Below, in pieces: positions 26,601-33,434 of a stretch of DNA of 64,000 nt (positions are counted from its first letter, which is position 1; every line of letters begins with the position of its first letter). The stretch comes from CAYSEW01 sp964430245. GTDB lineage: Bacteria; Bacteroidota; Bacteroidia; Flavobacteriales_D; Parvicellaceae. Both the position numbers and the translations under genes were made by a program. Under the pieces are notes generated by a model. The model was not told the DNA's origin, did not search any database, and was given only the letters and a program-made list of their open reading frames with translations. The stretch spans positions 1 to 64,000 of the forward strand of contig CAYSEW010000009.1 of the NCBI GenBank assembly GCA_964430245.1, written 5' to 3'.

Positions 26601-26640
26601 TTAAGAAGAATACGAATATTATTTTTCTTAGTATTCTCAT
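23626..26640 (-). CDS. Propeller-type sensor histidine kinase, LytS/His_kinase family
   Basis: This 1004-aa sensor has a signal peptide (1-21) and two-component-regulator propeller repeats over about 22-640 (many WIAT/WIGT blades forming a periplasmic double propeller). A Y_Y_Y domain follows at about 680-745, a membrane helix at about 750-772, and a LytS-type kinase module. The phospho-accepting His lies in NRHFIFNALNSIQ (about 804; the family usually has NPHF). The N box is in FVENSVWHG and the G box in DNGIGVD. It lies 27 bases after LytTR regulator 2 on the same strand, so the two form a cognate pair. The sensed signal is unknown. Confidence 0.92.
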   Translation of the reverse strand: MRILRKIIFVFFLIQLYPSIGQQYSFVQYSVEDGLSQTQVYSICPDNKGNLWIATAGGVSKFNGNEFTNYSKENGLTDNAAVQIIEHNKFIWIATKHGITRIRDNQLTTINLLKYSEGATINNFAFDKQGNLWVGLQNQGIIEFKVSSVDVFSITPIKHHQPKDNLFTTALFCDSKDRIWAVGKGFIGYYNGEKWREIKMPISGLSISDISEDKKGFFWISTYDNGVYKYNHSGNTFQNYNETKGLISPIIRDIFIDSKNNIWLSSKIGISCISENKIKNYQKKNGLNSENVKVISEDLENNIWIGTDGSGIFRFAGEEFVNYTKEAGLPSNYVMSILQDYNKNYWFSTYDRGLCFYNYSNDEIINYHTLNSNLKNNTVWTSICTSDSSLWFGTSSGLIHFKNGEMESYKDLKWLPSNKITSLYEDELKRLWIGCSKGIAVLDKEFQFSFNDQSEFYGRNIRCIKEFDDFTYAGSRNGIFVFDKELNAKSITFDNLFKDEPIYCLENWKDSLLFIGTGNGLYAYNKSTIYKLDLHTSFSANYINFLLNEDDHTLWIGTNYGIFELDINSLIINEPLNLLHHTIADGLKSVETNLNAVFLDNEGSVWMGTGNGLTKFNRRKLAHSYNITTPQVRINDIQLFLKKTNWSTFSDKINPFTNLPEELTLTHKNNYLTFYFEASSLSRYKSIKYRFMLENFDKEWSPIYNQNSFTYANLPYGDFTFKVISSVDNINWSAPAIFNFTIKKPYYLTWWFFLISAGFFCLIIFFIWKWRSNVVRRNRLTESLMYKSNLLALEQQSLNASMNRHFIFNALNSIQYFINTQDKLSANKYLSSFAKLIRKNLDSSSSGNSLIPLSDELERLELYLSLEHMRFQSKFEYKIQIQPGIQTDSILVPAMFMQPFVENSVWHGVLPMKKKGEINISILTSDENEVKFIIEDNGIGVDNSLNNKSSHDHQSKGINITTNRIDVLRKVTKKNFKIIGPYQINNEINEAIGTKVEIILDHKM

Positions 26641-26667
26641 AAATTATAGGAATAAATTTTTAGCAAA

Positions 26668-27429
26668 TTAAAAAGTATTTATTCGCTCCATGAAATTTGT
26701 CATCTTTCTTCTTGAAATGGGCACATATTTACCATTGGTCATTATGGCGACATTCCCTTCAGATCTAGAAAATTCTTTTAAATGATTTTCAATATTTATA
26801 ATATGAGATTTATGTGTTCTGAAGAAAATATTTTGATCTAAATTTTCTTCATATATTTTAATGTTTTTGCTGCTTAAATGACGGCTTCCATCTTTTAAAT
26901 AGATCATGGTGTAATTGTCACTTGCTTCCAAATGAATAATGTCTTCATTTCTTATTATTAGGTACCCATTTTTAGTAGGTATGCTTATTCGATCATTTGA
27001 CTTTTCATTATTCATTTCATTCATTAAAGTCGTCAGCTCTTCATTAATTGTTTTTGAATTGTTGCCATTTTGATATTGAATAGATTTTTTGACTGCATTT
27101 TTTAACTCATCAATTGAAATGGGTTTTTCTAAATAATCTATTGCATTTGCTTTAAATGCTTTTAAAGCATACTCATTATAAGCAGTAGTGAATACTACAG
27201 AAAAGCCAGTTTCATCAAATGACCTTAAGAATTCAAAGCCATCTTCATTGGGCATTGCAATGTCTAAAAAAATAATATCGGGTGGAGTGGACTTAATTAC
27301 ATCTCTTGCAGATTCAGCAGATTCAGCGAATCCAATTATATCCAATTCTGGGCAATGATCATGGATCAATAGTTTTAAATTTTCTCTTGCGTTAAATTCA
27401 TCATCTATTATTAAGGCTTTTAATTTCAT
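26668..27429 (-). CDS. LytTR family response regulator (regulator 2)
   Basis: A 253-aa regulator: receiver domain 4-120 with phospho-acceptor Asp56 (FLDIAMP), switch Thr in FTTAYN and Lys in EKPI, then a LytTR DNA-binding domain from about 150 (FFRTHKSHIINI is the signature). It should bind direct-repeat sites. Four direct repeats with 21-bp period lie 44-115 bases upstream of its start. It precedes the propeller kinase and is a paralogue of the regulator at 27537-28304. Confidence 0.92.
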   Translation of the reverse strand: MKLKALIIDDEFNARENLKLLIHDHCPELDIIGFAESAESARDVIKSTPPDIIFLDIAMPNEDGFEFLRSFDETGFSVVFTTAYNEYALKAFKANAIDYLEKPISIDELKNAVKKSIQYQNGNNSKTINEELTTLMNEMNNEKSNDRISIPTKNGYLIIRNEDIIHLEASDNYTMIYLKDGSRHLSSKNIKIYEENLDQNIFFRTHKSHIINIENHLKEFSRSEGNVAIMTNGKYVPISRRKMTNFMERINTF

Positions 27430-27472
27430 GGCTAATTCAATAATTAAAGGTGTATATAAACATAACGCTATA

Positions 27473-27544
27473 TTTATTCAAAGGTTGAGCCTCTTTATTG
27501 AAGTGTTGAATTTGTTTATTGAATGGTAGCTCTTGCTTATTGAT
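27473..27544 (-). promoter_or_regulatory. Array of four 21-bp-spaced direct repeats, candidate LytTR operator
   Basis: TTTATTCAA (27473), TTTATTGAA (27494), TTTATTGAA (27515) and CTTATTGAT (27536) recur at an exact 21-bp period, read on the plus strand. In the gene direction the core is TTCAATAAA. A secondary block about ten bases along (GTTGA, GTTGA, GGTAG) is also partly conserved. The period equals two helical turns, so all sites face the same side of the DNA, as in known LytTR target sites. The last repeat overlaps the 3' end of regulator 1. It probably controls regulator 2 and the kinase. Confidence 0.7.
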
Positions 27545-28304
27545 TTGACTTTAATAATGAAGTGAAGTCTGAAATTTTACTTCTACTTACTGGTATTTCT
27601 TCCCCGTTTTTCAATTTCACTACTGAACCATTTTCGTTGATATAATCTGTAATGTAATTTAAATTGATAATATGAGATTTATGTATTCTGTAAAATAGAT
27701 CAATATCTAACAGCTCTTCATAAACCTTTAATGTTCTTGTGTCTAGGAAATGATCTCCATTGATAAAATATAACATGGTACAGTTCCCTTCTGCTTTTAA
27801 TCTTAATATGTTTTTTTGGTAAACAATCTTAATCCCTTTTTGATGTGAAATGGCAATTTTTTCTTTTTTTACCCCCATTTCCTTTGTTAGATTTTGTAAT
27901 CTTTGAAGGTACCCTTCAAAATCAATGTTAGGGGTATTCATGTTAAGAGATGATTTTGTGACGGCCTCTTTTAGCTCATCTATGTCTACAGGCTTCAGGA
28001 GGTAATCTATTGCATTTGCTTTAAACGCTTTTATGGCATAGTCCTTAAATGCAGTAATGAAAATCACTTTAAAGGATTTCTTTGGAATCATATCTAGTAA
28101 TTCAAATCCCTCAGCGCCAGAAGGCATTCTGATGTCTAAAAAAACCAGATCTGGGCTATTCTCTGTTATTACTTTAAAAGCAGAGGCTAAATCATCTCCT
28201 TCACCTACAACCTCTATTATGGGACAATGCTCATTCACTAAAAGCTTGAGATTCTCCCTAGCAAATAACTCATCATCGATAATAACAGCACGTATTTTTT
28301 TCAT
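27537..28304 (-). CDS. LytTR family response regulator (regulator 1)
   Basis: This 255-aa protein combines a receiver domain (Asp57 in FLDIRMP, Lys in LKPVD) with a LytTR DNA-binding domain (FYRIHKSHIINLNY). It is a close paralogue of the next regulator downstream, sharing the KAFKANAIDYL and KSHIIN blocks. It lies 33 bases after the SpoIIE-type phosphatase gene, so it is probably in the same operon. Its own kinase partner is not obvious; the propeller kinase could serve both regulators. Confidence 0.92.
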   Translation of the reverse strand: MKKIRAVIIDDELFARENLKLLVNEHCPIIEVVGEGDDLASAFKVITENSPDLVFLDIRMPSGAEGFELLDMIPKKSFKVIFITAFKDYAIKAFKANAIDYLLKPVDIDELKEAVTKSSLNMNTPNIDFEGYLQRLQNLTKEMGVKKEKIAISHQKGIKIVYQKNILRLKAEGNCTMLYFINGDHFLDTRTLKVYEELLDIDLFYRIHKSHIINLNYITDYINENGSVVKLKNGEEIPVSRSKISDFTSLLKSNQ

Positions 28305-28337
28305 GTTTTTTGTGAAAATAAAAATTTAAAAGCGAGT

Positions 28338-29579
28338 TTAAAAAAATCTACAGCTTAATAAAGCAGTGTCATCAAGGATTTCTTTATTCCCTTTATACCT
28401 TTCTAGCTCTAAAAAGATAACTTGGTCTAGTGCTTTCATAGATAGATGAAAATTTTCATGTATTATTTTTATTAAACGTTCAGTTTCAAACTGTTCTTCA
28501 TTTTCGTTTTCAAGTTCTACTAAACCATCCGTGTAGCATATAAGGGTGTCATTAGGTCGTATATCAAGTTCTTCCATTTCTATTTCAGGAATTTCATCAA
28601 ACATACCTAAACCAATACATCCCTTATTTAGATTAATAGCTTTATCTCCATTAGTCAATATTGGATAATTATGACCTGCATTAATATATTTTAATTTTCT
28701 TGTAGTGCAATTGTAATAAGCAATGAAAAATGTAATGAACTTTTCACCTTGTGCAGCATTGTTTACATTGTCATTTAATTCATGAATAAGGTCAATTAAT
28801 GTAAGGTCGTGATGGTTGTATTTAATATTAGCCTTAAGGTTTGCTTGAAAATTACTCATTAAAAGTGCTGCAGAAACTCCCTTTCCTGAAACATCTGCAA
28901 TACACATTATATATTCTTCATTGTTGATCTTTATAAAGTCATAATAATCCCCGCCAACTAATTGATGAGTTTCATACCTAGCGGCAACATCCACTCTGTT
29001 ATTGGAAGGTAAAATAGCTGGAAATAATAACCTTTGCATTTCTGATGCTACTTCAAGTTCTTTATTGGTTCTTTCTTGGTCAATACTTTCATTGGCAAAT
29101 CTTTTATTCTCAATAGCAACAATGATGATGTTTGTTAGAGTTTGAATAAATGGCATATGCTTAATGGTGGGGCTGATCATTATGGCCTCTTCATTAAGGT
29201 CTCCAATAAGTAAATAGGAAAGAGGAGTGTTTTTGTGTAAAATAGGGATAACGATGTCAAATGAATTTAAATATTGGATAGAGGAAGATTCTATCACAGT
29301 TATCTCTTTTATGTGAGTTAGGTCCTTATCTACATTAATTTTTTTTGATTGGCCTCTAGCTCCATATTTTAATAAACACTTCCACTTTTTTTGGTCATAA
29401 TTAAATAATATTAGCTTCGAAATCCCAAGTTGCTCTCTTAATATATATTCATATATTTTTAATAGCTTATCTGTAGAAAAGTTGTTATTAATGCCTTTTG
29501 TTATTTCAAGAAGAGAATTAAGCTTGAATTCTTTGAGCTCTAATTTTTCTGTTAGTTTATTTACTTTTCTTTCTGGCAT
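28338..29579 (-). CDS. SpoIIE/PP2C-type serine phosphatase with N-terminal GAF-like region
   Basis: This 413-aa protein carries a GAF-like sensory region (about 20-165), a short linker helix (EVASEMQRLLFP, about 195-206) and a PPM/SpoIIE phosphatase domain (215-410). Metal-binding Asp residues appear in VGGDYYDF and CIADVSGKGVSAAL, with DTLICYTDGLVE and the final DDTALL. Relatives dephosphorylate anti-anti-sigma factors in partner-switching pathways. No anti-sigma or anti-anti-sigma gene is present in the window. Its start overlaps the stop of the LpxD-like gene by one base (TAATG). Confidence 0.9.
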   Translation of the reverse strand: MPERKVNKLTEKLELKEFKLNSLLEITKGINNNFSTDKLLKIYEYILREQLGISKLILFNYDQKKWKCLLKYGARGQSKKINVDKDLTHIKEITVIESSSIQYLNSFDIVIPILHKNTPLSYLLIGDLNEEAIMISPTIKHMPFIQTLTNIIIVAIENKRFANESIDQERTNKELEVASEMQRLLFPAILPSNNRVDVAARYETHQLVGGDYYDFIKINNEEYIMCIADVSGKGVSAALLMSNFQANLKANIKYNHHDLTLIDLIHELNDNVNNAAQGEKFITFFIAYYNCTTRKLKYINAGHNYPILTNGDKAINLNKGCIGLGMFDEIPEIEMEELDIRPNDTLICYTDGLVELENENEEQFETERLIKIIHENFHLSMKALDQVIFLELERYKGNKEILDDTALLSCRFF

Positions 29580-30511
29580 TAGGGTAGGTTCTCTATAATT
29601 TGAGGTAGCTTTTTAATAGCAGCAAGCTCTCTGAATTTCATTCTTGCTTCACTAGCAGGGCTTCCGAAATAGGTTTTTTCGGGGTCTAGGTTTTTAGCGA
29701 TTCCGGATTGCCCTAGAACTACAGCACCTTTCCCTATCACAATATCACTTGGCACACCTACTTGTCCCCATAAGGTGACATTGTCTTCAATGGTTACACA
29801 TCCAGCTATTCCTACTTGAGCAGCAAAAAGGCAATTTTTTCCAATAGTTGTGTCGTGTCCAACATGTACCTGGTTGTCTAGTTTGGAGCCAGCACCAATG
29901 ATGGTATCTCCAGTAACTCCTCGATCGATACTTGAAAGGGCGCCAATTTCTACATAGTCTTTTATGATTACTGTTCCACAAGTATGCATTGGATTGTATT
30001 TGCTTTCTAGTTTTTTATAGTAAAAAGCATTGGCTCCAATAACAGTGTTAGCGTGGATAACAACATGATCGCCAAGAATGGCATTGTCATATATTGTTAC
30101 ATTAGCATGAATAATACAATGCTCTCCTATGGAGACATTGTTGCCGATAACAGCAGTTGAATGAATAAAAGTATGATTACCTATATTAACTTGTTCTCCT
30201 CTTGTTTCGGGATTTAATTTTAATGGTTGGAAATAATTAGTTAAATAATTAAAGTCTTTAAAAGGTTGATCAGATATAATAATGGCTTTGCCTTTTGGGA
30301 TACTCACATTTTCATCATTGATAATAATAACAGAAGCAGCAGAGTTTAATGCTTTTTCATAATATTTTTCATGATCAACGAAAACCACATCACCAGGCTC
30401 AACTTTATGAATTTCATTAAGGCCTGTAACTTCAATATCTTTATTGCCATTAACAGTGCAATTTATGAGTTCGGCAAGTGCTTCAACAGATAATTTTTTG
30501 ACTATTTTCAA
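29579..30511 (-). CDS. lpxD: LpxD-like UDP-3-O-acylglucosamine N-acyltransferase
   Basis: This 310-aa protein combines an N-terminal UDP-binding-like domain (about 1-100) with a left-handed parallel beta-helix of hexapeptide repeats (105-280). The likely catalytic His is in LDNQVHVGHDTTIG, as in LpxD. The enzyme adds a 3-hydroxyacyl chain to UDP-glucosamine in lipid A synthesis. It is about 30 residues shorter than typical LpxD; Bacteroidota often carry this second, shorter copy. The start is TTG at 30511. It heads a minus-strand run of signalling genes, an unusual neighbourhood for lipid A synthesis. Confidence 0.82.
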   Translation of the reverse strand: MKIVKKLSVEALAELINCTVNGNKDIEVTGLNEIHKVEPGDVVFVDHEKYYEKALNSAASVIIINDENVSIPKGKAIIISDQPFKDFNYLTNYFQPLKLNPETRGEQVNIGNHTFIHSTAVIGNNVSIGEHCIIHANVTIYDNAILGDHVVIHANTVIGANAFYYKKLESKYNPMHTCGTVIIKDYVEIGALSSIDRGVTGDTIIGAGSKLDNQVHVGHDTTIGKNCLFAAQVGIAGCVTIEDNVTLWGQVGVPSDIVIGKGAVVLGQSGIAKNLDPEKTYFGSPASEARMKFRELAAIKKLPQIIENLP

Positions 30512-30615
30512 TCTAATTTCTTTAATGCTAAAGTTAGAACATAATTACATTAAAGGTACTTGAAAATGAAATTTTTCTATTTGTCTTGAATAAGATTGTG
30601 ATAATAAGCAAAGAT

Positions 30616-30626
30616 TTTATAAATTT
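30616..30626 (+). promoter_or_regulatory. Consensus -7 box for the rplU-rpmA operon
   Basis: TAAATTTG lies within this interval (TTATAAATTTGCAG) and matches TAnnTTTG exactly. It leaves a leader of about 35 bases before ATG 30666, in which ribosomal protein feedback control could act. Confidence 0.65.
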
Positions 30627-30665
30627 GCAGCCCTTATTAGGAAAAAGTAATTTAAAATTAAGTTT

Positions 30666-31175
30666 ATGTACGCAATTGTTGAAATAGCAGGGCAGCAAAT
30701 AAAAGTAGAGAAAGATCAACGTTATTTTGTTAATCGTCTAAAAGGTAAAGAAGGAGAAAAAGTTGTCTTTGACAATGTTCTTCTTTTAGAGGATAAAGGT
30801 AAAATATCTGTTGGCGCCCCAGCTGTTAAAGGTGCTCATGTAACTGCTAAAATTGAGCATCATCTTAAAGATGATAAAGTTATTGTATTTAAGAAAAAAA
30901 GAAGAAAAGGTTATCAGGTAAAAAATGGTCATCGTCAGCATCTGTCAGAAATTTCAATTCAAGGGATTTCTACTAAGGCACCTGCTAAAAAGGCGGAGCC
31001 TAAATCAGCTGATGAAAAACCAAAGGCTTCAACTAAAGCTGCTAGCCCTAAAAAAGCAACAGCAAAAAAAGAAACAACAAAGAAAGTAGTTGCTAAAAAG
31101 ACTGAGAAAAAAGTAGAAAAAGCACCTGCTAAAAAGGCACCTGCTAAAAAAGCAGCACCTAAAAAAGATAAATAA
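30666..31175 (+). CDS. rplU: 50S ribosomal protein L21 with Lys/Ala/Pro-rich C-terminal tail
   Basis: Residues 1-102 are a normal L21 (MYAIVEIAGQQIKVEKDQ start, KKKRRKGYQVKNGHRQ and the final IQGIS). The protein continues to 169 aa with a low-complexity tail of Lys, Ala, Pro and Thr (repeats like KKAPAKKA), resembling histone H1-type tails. The core binds 23S rRNA; the tail is probably disordered and basic and could contact rRNA or DNA. It lies directly upstream of rpmA, the universal order. Confidence 0.95.
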   Translation: MYAIVEIAGQQIKVEKDQRYFVNRLKGKEGEKVVFDNVLLLEDKGKISVGAPAVKGAHVTAKIEHHLKDDKVIVFKKKRRKGYQVKNGHRQHLSEISIQGISTKAPAKKAEPKSADEKPKASTKAASPKKATAKKETTKKVVAKKTEKKVEKAPAKKAPAKKAAPKKDK

Positions 31176-31194
31176 TTTTTAAAAACATTTAGTT

Positions 31195-31458
31195 ATGGCA
31201 CATAAAAAAGGAGCAGGAAGTTCGAAAAATGGTCGTGATTCAGAATCGAAAAGATTAGGAGTGAAAATCTATGGTGGACAATTGGCTATTGCAGGTAATA
31301 TTATAGTTCGTCAGAGAGGAACTGTACATTATCCAGGTGAAAATGTAGGTATGGGTAAAGATCATACATTATTTGCATTGACCAATGGAGTGGTAGAGTT
31401 TAGGAAAAAAAGAAATAACAGATCATTTGTTTCAGTAACGCCATTTGAGGATAAGTAA
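31195..31458 (+). CDS. rpmA: 50S ribosomal protein L27
   Basis: An 87-aa L27: MAHKKGAGSSKNGRDSESKR at the N-terminus, then the GNIIVRQRGT and GMGKDHTLFAL blocks. The N-terminal arm reaches the peptidyl transferase centre. It follows rplU by 19 bases and is followed by a strong terminator, so the two form a short operon. Confidence 0.98.
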   Translation: MAHKKGAGSSKNGRDSESKRLGVKIYGGQLAIAGNIIVRQRGTVHYPGENVGMGKDHTLFALTNGVVEFRKKRNNRSFVSVTPFEDK

Positions 31459-31479
31459 AAGAACTTTATATAAGTTATT

Positions 31480-31508
31480 AAAAAAGCGTCTTTTGGACGC
31501 TTTTTTTG
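31480..31508 (+). terminator. Terminator of the rplU-rpmA operon
   Basis: AAAAAAGCGTC and GACGCTTTTTTT form a perfect stem around a TTTTG loop, followed by the T run. Confidence 0.92.
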
Positions 31509-31540
31509 TATGTCAAAGTCAATATTCATTCATTTTTAAA

Positions 31541-31548
31541 TAGCTTTG
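31541..31548 (+). promoter_or_regulatory. Consensus -7 box for serS
   Basis: TAGCTTTG fits TAnnTTTG and lies 33 bases before the serS ATG, after the rpmA terminator. Confidence 0.6.
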
Positions 31549-31581
31549 GATATTAATTTTTTAATATTTAGCAGATAGGAT

Positions 31582-32862
31582 ATGCTACAGGTAAATAGGA
31601 TAAGAGAAAATAGTCTTCAATTAATTGAACAGCTTAAAGTAAGGAATGTTGATTATTCAGATTTAATAAATGAAGTTATTGAACTAGATGAAGTGAGAAG
31701 GAGCTCACAGCATCATCTTGACCAAGATCTATCTGAACTAAATCAAATCTCAAAAAAAATAGGAGAATTATTTAAAGCAGGTAACAAAGATGAGGCAAAT
31801 GAGTTAAAATTAAAAACAGGGAAGCTTAAAGAATCAACTAAATTATTAAAAGAAAAGCTGAACGATTCTGAGAAAAAGTTACTTGAATTATTGTATCAGA
31901 TACCTAATATCCCTAATCCTTCTGTAAAAGCAGGTTCATCTGAAAAGGAAAATGAGATCTTAGAAGAGTTTGGTGAAATTCCTACTTTGAGTAATGAGGC
32001 ATTGCCGCATTGGGACCTTGCAAAAAAGTATCAATTAATAGATTTTGAATTAGGAGTAAAGATTACGGGAGCAGGGTTTCCTGTATATAAAGGTAAAGGG
32101 GCTCAACTTCAAAGGGCATTGATCAATTATTTTTTAAATAAGGCCATTGATAGTGGTTATGAAGAAGTAATTCCACCATTACTTGTAAATGCAGATTCTG
32201 GTCATGGAACAGGTCAATTACCAGACAAGGAAGGTCAGATGTATTATATCCAGGAAGATCAACTTTTTTTAATTCCTACTGCAGAGGTTCCCATTACTAA
32301 TATTTTTAGAGATGTTATAGTAACTCAAGATGAGTTTCCAATTAAGCATGTAGGATACACCCCATGTTTTAGAAGAGAGGCTGGTTCATATGGGAAGGAC
32401 GTAAGAGGATTAAATAGATTACACCAATTTGATAAAGTAGAAATAGTACAAATTTCTCATCCAGAAAAAAGTTATGAAATCTTAGATGAAATGGTAAGCT
32501 ATGTAAAGTCTTTATTAGAAGACCTTGGGCTTCCATATAGAGTGGTAAGATTATGTGGAGGAGATTTAGGGTTTACTGCAGCTTTAACCTATGATTTTGA
32601 GGTGTTTTCTGCTGCCCAGGATAAATGGTTAGAGGTAAGCTCTGTCTCCAATTTTGAGACTTATCAATCTAATAGATTAAAATTAAGGTATAGGGACAAT
32701 AATAATAAGAGTCAGTTAGTTCATACTTTAAATGGAAGTGCTTTGGCTTTGCCAAGGATAATGGCAGCAATATTAGAAAATTATCAAGTTAATGATGGAA
32801 TTCAAATTCCTGAAGTGTTGATTCCATTTACTGGATTTAAACAGATCAATAAAACGGAATAA
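31582..32862 (+). CDS. serS: Seryl-tRNA synthetase
   Basis: This class II aminoacyl-tRNA synthetase of 426 aa charges tRNA-Ser. An N-terminal coiled-coil arm (about 28-110) binds the long variable arm of the tRNA. The catalytic domain shows motif 2 (FRREAGSYGKDVRGLNRLHQFDKVE, split here as FRREAGSYG and RLHQFDKVE) and motif 3 (LNGSALALPRIMAAILENYQ). Length and start are as expected. Confidence 0.97.
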   Translation: MLQVNRIRENSLQLIEQLKVRNVDYSDLINEVIELDEVRRSSQHHLDQDLSELNQISKKIGELFKAGNKDEANELKLKTGKLKESTKLLKEKLNDSEKKLLELLYQIPNIPNPSVKAGSSEKENEILEEFGEIPTLSNEALPHWDLAKKYQLIDFELGVKITGAGFPVYKGKGAQLQRALINYFLNKAIDSGYEEVIPPLLVNADSGHGTGQLPDKEGQMYYIQEDQLFLIPTAEVPITNIFRDVIVTQDEFPIKHVGYTPCFRREAGSYGKDVRGLNRLHQFDKVEIVQISHPEKSYEILDEMVSYVKSLLEDLGLPYRVVRLCGGDLGFTAALTYDFEVFSAAQDKWLEVSSVSNFETYQSNRLKLRYRDNNNKSQLVHTLNGSALALPRIMAAILENYQVNDGIQIPEVLIPFTGFKQINKTE

Positions 32863-32889
32863 TATTTGTGTTTAGTAATTAAAAATCAA

Positions 32890-33429
32890 ATGATCAGACC
32901 TTTCTTTTTTTTAATAATATCATTTGTGACATATAGCTGCTCCCTTGAATTTGGATCTTCTAATAATAGTAATGATATGAAGGAGGTTGAAGACCTTCAA
33001 AGGAAGCTAAATGCGCTCGAATTTTCTTTTAAAAGTATTGATACTATTGCAGTTGAAACTGCTTTAATTAGATATAGAGAAAATTTAACAATGATTAAAA
33101 AATATTATAACGACACGGTCGATAAAGAATTTGTGCAATTAATTAATAAATACAAAGGGATTAAAAAAGCGGGAAAAAATATTTCTAAAAAGGATCGTAA
33201 GGATATATCCACTAATATTAAGATTACTAAAAATCAGCTTCATAATTTATCATTAGATCTTGATTCTGATATTTTACCGAAAGACTCTATTTCTTATTTT
33301 ATTAAAATGGAAAGTGATAAAATAAATAAATTAAATAAAGATATAAGTAACTATATTTTAATCTGTGATGAGGTGATTCAATTAGACACTAGTCTATCTT
33401 CTAAAGTCAGGGATCTTGTTAATAATTAA
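32890..33429 (+). CDS. Lipoprotein, hypothetical
   Basis: From ATG 32890 this is a 179-aa lipoprotein: signal sequence then TYSCS lipobox (Cys about residue 17). The rest is predicted to be mostly charged helix, with long Lys-rich coiled-coil-like stretches. An in-frame TTG at 32866 would add eight residues before the signal and is less likely. No family recognised. It lies five bases before the TPR gene and 27 bases after serS, so is probably co-transcribed with both. Confidence 0.7.
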   Translation: MIRPFFFLIISFVTYSCSLEFGSSNNSNDMKEVEDLQRKLNALEFSFKSIDTIAVETALIRYRENLTMIKKYYNDTVDKEFVQLINKYKGIKKAGKNISKKDRKDISTNIKITKNQLHNLSLDLDSDILPKDSISYFIKMESDKINKLNKDISNYILICDEVIQLDTSLSSKVRDLVNN

Positions 33430-33434
33430 CAGCC

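Noticed and set aside
27473..27544. CRISPR array
   Set aside because: Four short units at 21 bp are far too small and share no repeat/spacer structure; they look like protein-binding sites.
31195..31458. Possible cleaved N-terminal extension on L27 as in Firmicutes
   Set aside because: The sequence starts directly with MAHKKGAGS, so there is no extension.
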